The notes under the pieces are model-generated. The model made no database searches. It was not told the origin of the DNA and saw nothing but the letters and a program-made list of their open reading frames with translations. Shown piece by piece: positions 59,427 to 64,000 of a DNA stretch of 64,000 bases; positions within the stretch are counted from its first letter, which is position 1; each line of letters opens with the position of its first letter. The position numbers and the translations under genes are program-made. Origin of the DNA: Epiperipatus broadwayi (taxonomy: Eukaryota; Onychophora; Udeonychophora; Euonychophora; Peripatidae); NCBI GenBank assembly GCA_028023455.1, contig JAQFVV010000064.1:3602138-3666137 (forward strand), read 5' to 3'.

Positions 59427-62400
59427 AGTTCCACAGATGGTGGATAATGGAATCACCTCGAGATATAAAGTACCAACTGTGAATAATAAACAAAAGTGCC
59501 CAACTAAGACCTGTTATCTTGTAAAATAGGATGCTGGTTCATCAAAGGCTAGGTCCTGTTTTCTATACAAACAATCTTTTCTGTCTCCTTTTTCTTCATC
59601 CATCACCTAAGTTATTGTAGGACTTCGTTATTATGAGCTTCTTATTCCAATGAACATCTTGTAACAACTGTGACAATAGGCTTGTGTATTTATGCAACAT
59701 TGTCATCCTTTACATGCACAACATTTCAACTCCAATATTCTCTCTCTTGTTTTAGCTCAAATCCTTGAGAAGTAAGAAGGCAATGATGGGGACAGGCTTT
59801 AATAGACTGGCAATCCTTAGCTGGGTTTTGAGGCAGCACAATCAGGAATTTCCATCAGCAAAGATTATATGATTAGATAGTTTTATTTAGGGATCCTCCC
59901 TCCTACAATGGAAGGGCCTGGAAAGGGTGGTCTAAAAATTGGCTTGAATCGCACAGTCTGATAGTTTGTCATGCCAAGTGGTATAATTATTTCAGTGAAT
60001 AATAGTAGTAGTGGTAGTGAAGAAGTGGCTGTGATAGTATTAATAGTCAGTATTATAAATTAATTTTTTTTTTTTAAGTATAGGTAGATTGAATATCAAA
60101 ATTTAAGATCGCTATGGTTGCTCTTAGTGAAACTCGTCTCTTAAAGGAGTGAAATTTATTAGAATAGATGAATTTTTTTTTTTTGGAAAGGAAGGTCAGT
60201 CAGTGAAAGAAGGTATACTGTTGAATTTGCTGTAAAATCTAATTTAGTATTTTCTATTGTTAGAATTCCTCATTTTATTAGCGCCCGTGCTCCAGCCTTA
60301 GATTCAGAGATGGAAAGCTTTTATTCCTTATTGGATAGTATCATTACAACATATGTATTGGTATAAATAGTAGACTAGCCAATTTTTTTAGAAATAATGA
60401 TACTGCAGCTGTAAATTCAAGTGGATTGACTATCACAAATATTTTGTTTAAGCAGAAAAATTACTACAGAGGAATATGATTACATCCATGATCAAAACAA
60501 TGGTATTTAATAAATTATATTATAGTTAGATGACAATACAAGAGAAGTTCATAGTAAATAATCAATTACAAGCTTAGATTGTTGGACAGATCACAAATCA
60601 GTAGGTTCTCAAAATTAAAATGATAGTTGCACAAAAAAAAAAAAAGATATTCTAACCATATTTACAAGAAAATTAATGTTCAGTCTTTAGAAGAATCTAG
60701 TACTAAGTTTCAATGCAATTAAAATTGTTCATTTGTATCTTATTGTTGAAGCATGGAATACAAATAAATCTATTATTGGGTTCACTAAAAAGGAGAATCA
60801 TGACTGGTTTTCTAACAATGATTTTATTATTAATGATTTAATTAAAAAAGAAATATGCCATTGCTCTACTTGACAAAATAATAGACTAAATGTGGAACTT
60901 CACAATAAATATAAAAGATTTGAATGCAAGTTTAATGTCTGACAACATGGCTTTAAAATGATAGGTGGAGTAAAATTGTAAAAATGCAGACATTTATTAA
61001 TTGTGGTCATTCTATATCAAGATTGGAAAACTGCTCTTTGATCCCAATCTTACTGCTCTTTATGAAAAACAGATTTTTAAATCTCATTTTGTAATTTGTA
61101 AAGAAATATTTTGATGACTTTAGGAGAGAAAAAATATGCTTTACAATGTTGCTTCTTGAATTCAGCATTATTGTTGTAGAATAGTAATTATTTTTTATAA
61201 TGAATGTTTAAATATTAGAAATTTATGAATAAATCATATTGTCAGTAATTTTCTGCTTTTGTTAATTTTTAAAAGAATTTTTGTTTTCATTAGGATGTAT
61301 ACAGATTCTATTATGTTTTATTACCAAAATAAATGTTTAAATATATCCACAGCCATTCAGAAATTCATATTTTTTTCACCGAGACTATTTTTTACCACTT
61401 TTTCTTATGGCTTTTTTATTGGGGATATTTAAATAAAATGCTTCTTCATTACACAAAGTTTGCCAAACCTTCTTCTGGATCTTTTTTAAATGCATTGAAA
61501 ACATCATATGGACCTTAGAAATGGTATCACAATCCTATTAAATCCAGCATTGGCACTCTCTTATATGATGACAATGATATTTTCAACAGGTGGGAAGAGT
61601 ATTTTGATCATCTTTTGAATATTGATAAAAGAATTGAGATGCTGACTTTTAATGACATATCCATTTTATCTGCTTATTTAGATTTGGACAAAGATAAAGC
61701 AGCTATCTAATCTTAAAAATAAAAATACTAAAGGTTCTTATGAAATATCTGGAAAAGGTTTAAATTACAGTAGTGATATGACAGTTTCAAAAATATTGGA
61801 ATTTTAAAAAAATCCGATTTTAGGGATGCTTTTATTGTTTCATTTTTTAAAAACAAGGGGAACAGACATGATTGCTGTAATTATTATGGAATATCATTAT
61901 TATCCACTACAGCAAAATAGATGGTCACCAGAGATTCATGTAGTTTTAGAAAATCAAGAATGTAGGTATGATTTTTTGTTGCCAGGCAAATGCAAAGAAA
62001 ACAAAGGACTAATTTATGTATTGCTTTTGATTCAAGTTAATAGGGACAGGTTTAGGTTAGGTTTGAAATTAGTTGATTGTTCACCAAAATTTATACATAT
62101 TATACAGCTTATACAAGATGGAATGAGAGGTGTTACTATAGGTGGAAGGATGTATACTTCCTCCAACATTATTTTCAATTTTTATGACAGTGGTCTTGAA
62201 AAAGTATTTAGTAACAGCTCAATCAGATTGAGATCAAGGTACAATACAGGTTTGATGGTAGAATTTTTTAATTTGAATCAATGAAAGTAAAAACAAGAAC
62301 TTCATCTTTGATTCTGAATTTAAGCAGGAAAGCAGATGATTGGGCTATATTTTTGCTAATTAAAAGATAATTTATAAAATGTTCTTAATGTTTTGGAACA

Positions 62401-63199
62401 CAACTTCTAAAGATCTCATTTTATTAATTATTACTGAAAAAATTGTTTTTTATCAGCTAGTGGCAGAAGAAAAATCTTCAGCAACTTTTTGCTGAATGGT
62501 TTTCAATTTGAGATTGTAAACCAGTTGAAAAAAATCTGGATAATTTTATAAGTAGAAAAGTGAATTTAATGTAGAAATCTAGCACAAATTGTAATGTGCT
62601 ATAACTGCTTTTAACAAGCTAAAAGTTAGAATATTTCATCACAAGGAAATAACTACTGCAGCTGAGTTAGCAGATCGGAAGAGCAAGCCGTTATTTTATC
62701 TAATTTATTGTATGTATGTGAAACTTGTTCATGATATCAGTACTTCGTAACATTTTGAAAATACAATGGCAAGATTATAAAACCAATCAATATATTCTTC
62801 GGTTTGCTGGATGTGATACTATTGAATCCACTATTATAAAATCACATCTTCAACTGGATTGCATATGGGAAATGAATGAACAATGGAAGAGACTTCTAAT
62901 AAGAGTATTTTATGGTGAAATTGAGCATGGGTTTCATAGAAGAGGTAGACACCCTCAAAGATATTTTAAGAGTGCAATGTTAATTGTTTCCATTGAGATA
63001 TGACAGAAAATACATTGAATAGCTACTATTAGACATAATGTTGAACTATTTTCCAGAAAGAAAAATTTTCTGCTGAAGAAACAAAAAGACAACATCTTAA
63101 AATATCAAGTAAGAAGAAAAAAGGACTAGTATTTTCTATGTGTGAATGTATTTGTGGTTCACAGTTTGGTTTATATAATCATCAGAAAACTCATTTTTA
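59427..63199 (+). mobile_element. Zinc-finger-ended non-LTR retrotransposon, dead copy 3
   Basis: The longest copy of the family. About 450 bases of 5' sequence (from ttccacagatggtgg) match the minus-strand copy at 13.65-14.1 kb. Endonuclease traces (ALSETRLL-type text near 60120-60140; LDSIITT near 60330) and a WTDH-like box near 60580 follow. Reverse transcriptase text includes EYHYYPLQQNRWSPEIHVVL out of frame with its neighbours, and [17 protein letters not shown] (62080-62140). The C-terminal region reads NILKIQWQDYKTNQYILRFA and HGFHRRGRHPQRYF (62750-62975). The end reads FSAEETKRQH, then a C2H2-like finger with one Cys degraded, CGSQFGLYNHQKTHF, and a stop at about 63198. An unrelated insertion of about 450 bases interrupts it near 61025-61475. 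Not functional. Confidence 0.75.
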
Positions 63200-64000
63200 G
63201 AGTGTTTTTTTTTCTTCTTGAAGTTGGAATAGTCATATTCATTTTTGCATTATTGCTTATTATTATTATTATAACGTAATTCACTTTATTCCGACCATGA
63301 CAAATTTTTATTGTTGCATAGGACTTCTTTACTGTATTCCCCAGAGACTATTTCCTTTCACATATTTATAGTGGAAAACTGGTTTAATTCAATATTGCAA
63401 ACAGGAAAAAATTATTGTTCAATTTTTATAATCATTGATGTATTAGCATTGGCTTTCAAGTGGCAATCTAATCACAAATATTCTATTTACATTCACACGT
63501 GTTTGATTTCAGCAGGTATTATTTTACTGTGGCTTTGTGATTTTGGTTATAATCCTTTAAAATTTTAATTAGTTCTTCTAATAAAAATACTGATTTTTGA
63601 TAAATAAGTTGGTCTAATATTTTTTCCAATTATTTTTAGCAGATGTAGTCATCACACCCTTGTTGACATTAACATTTAGGTAACTGAACACAAGTAATTT
63701 ACCTCAATATTTCTAAACACGGACTTGCCGAAAATATCTGTTATTCATGCCAGATACCTTTTTATTATCTTCACCAGCTTCTATGAGTAAAAGCTATTAT
63801 GTTCGTACGTATTTAATTTTGCTTGGCCATATAATCATGTAAACTGTATTTCTTTTTATTTTCTCATTCAATATTTGTATATGTTAAGTTATTGATTCTC
63901 ATTCCATGCATTTGTCACAGGTATTTGACTTTTTCCAATCTCTGTGTGCTTATATATAAATTAAATTTCTAATACAGCTTAGGTATTATTGGGAATTTAA
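63200..64000. other. Gene-free AT-rich sequence to window end
   Basis: The 85-codon plus-strand frame at 63311-63568 is slightly less AT-biased than most but shows no motif I recognise and no splice context. I do not call it a gene. Confidence 0.4.

Noticed and set aside
63311-63568. An 85-codon plus-strand frame near the window end
   Set aside because: No recognised motif and no splice or promoter context; left as unsupported.

Overview
This is an AT-rich (roughly three-quarters A+T by eye) nuclear window from an animal. It has one nearly complete intron-containing gene on the plus strand, one large 3'-terminal exon of a second gene on the minus strand, and an otherwise repeat-dominated background. 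Long introns, several families of broken non-LTR retrotransposons, tRNA-derived SINEs and an RTE-like element with a FxDYEKAFDSI reverse transcriptase motif point to an invertebrate metazoan (for example an arachnid, mollusc or cnidarian). The sequence alone does not let me name the species. There are no prokaryotic operons, no CRISPR array and no credible functional tRNA or rRNA gene.

The best-supported gene is REXO2, the mitochondrial/cytosolic oligoribonuclease. Five in-phase coding exons with GT-AG junctions are readable at 7567-7650, 18441-18518, 23759-23979, 32237-32290 and 36117-36186, ending in a stop and a poly(A) signal at 36272. They encode 168 residues, from the MTGLD part of the first exonuclease motif to the C-terminus. 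The upstream exon(s) carrying the start codon and the VDLE motif were not found. They lie upstream of the window or in 1-7566 in a form I could not recognise. The minus-strand gene is represented by a 2.3 kb exon (47509-49825) encoding about 771 residues of Ser/Pro/Tyr-rich, low-complexity protein with a PPPPY motif; its earlier exons were not found up to 64000.

Layout: 1-2 kb, a decayed gag-like fragment; 2.26-3.39 kb, a non-autonomous terminal-inverted-repeat transposon with a younger foldback element nested in it; 4.6-4.8 kb, a CpG-bearing promoter-like patch; 5.0-5.8 kb, a degenerate tandem array; 7.5-36.2 kb, REXO2, with introns holding two copies of a zinc-finger-ended LINE, a fragment of an RTE-like LINE, two other degraded LINEs, a tRNA-derived SINE and hairpin elements; 37.4-42.7 kb, two adjacent minus-strand RTE-like copies; 43-47.2 kb, gene-free AT-rich DNA; 47.5-49.8 kb, the minus-strand exon; 52.7-58.1 kb, a cluster of SINEs, foldbacks and a three-copy repeat; 59.4-63.2 kb, a near full-length but dead zinc-finger LINE.

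The most unusual pattern is a set of at least four foldback insertions (2.34, 7.09, 14.93 and 54.0 kb) that share one 3' end with a tRNA-derived SINE. Three of them are flanked by 11-15 bp direct repeats, which suggests retroposition rather than cut-and-paste transposition. I saw no convincing new multi-gene system.
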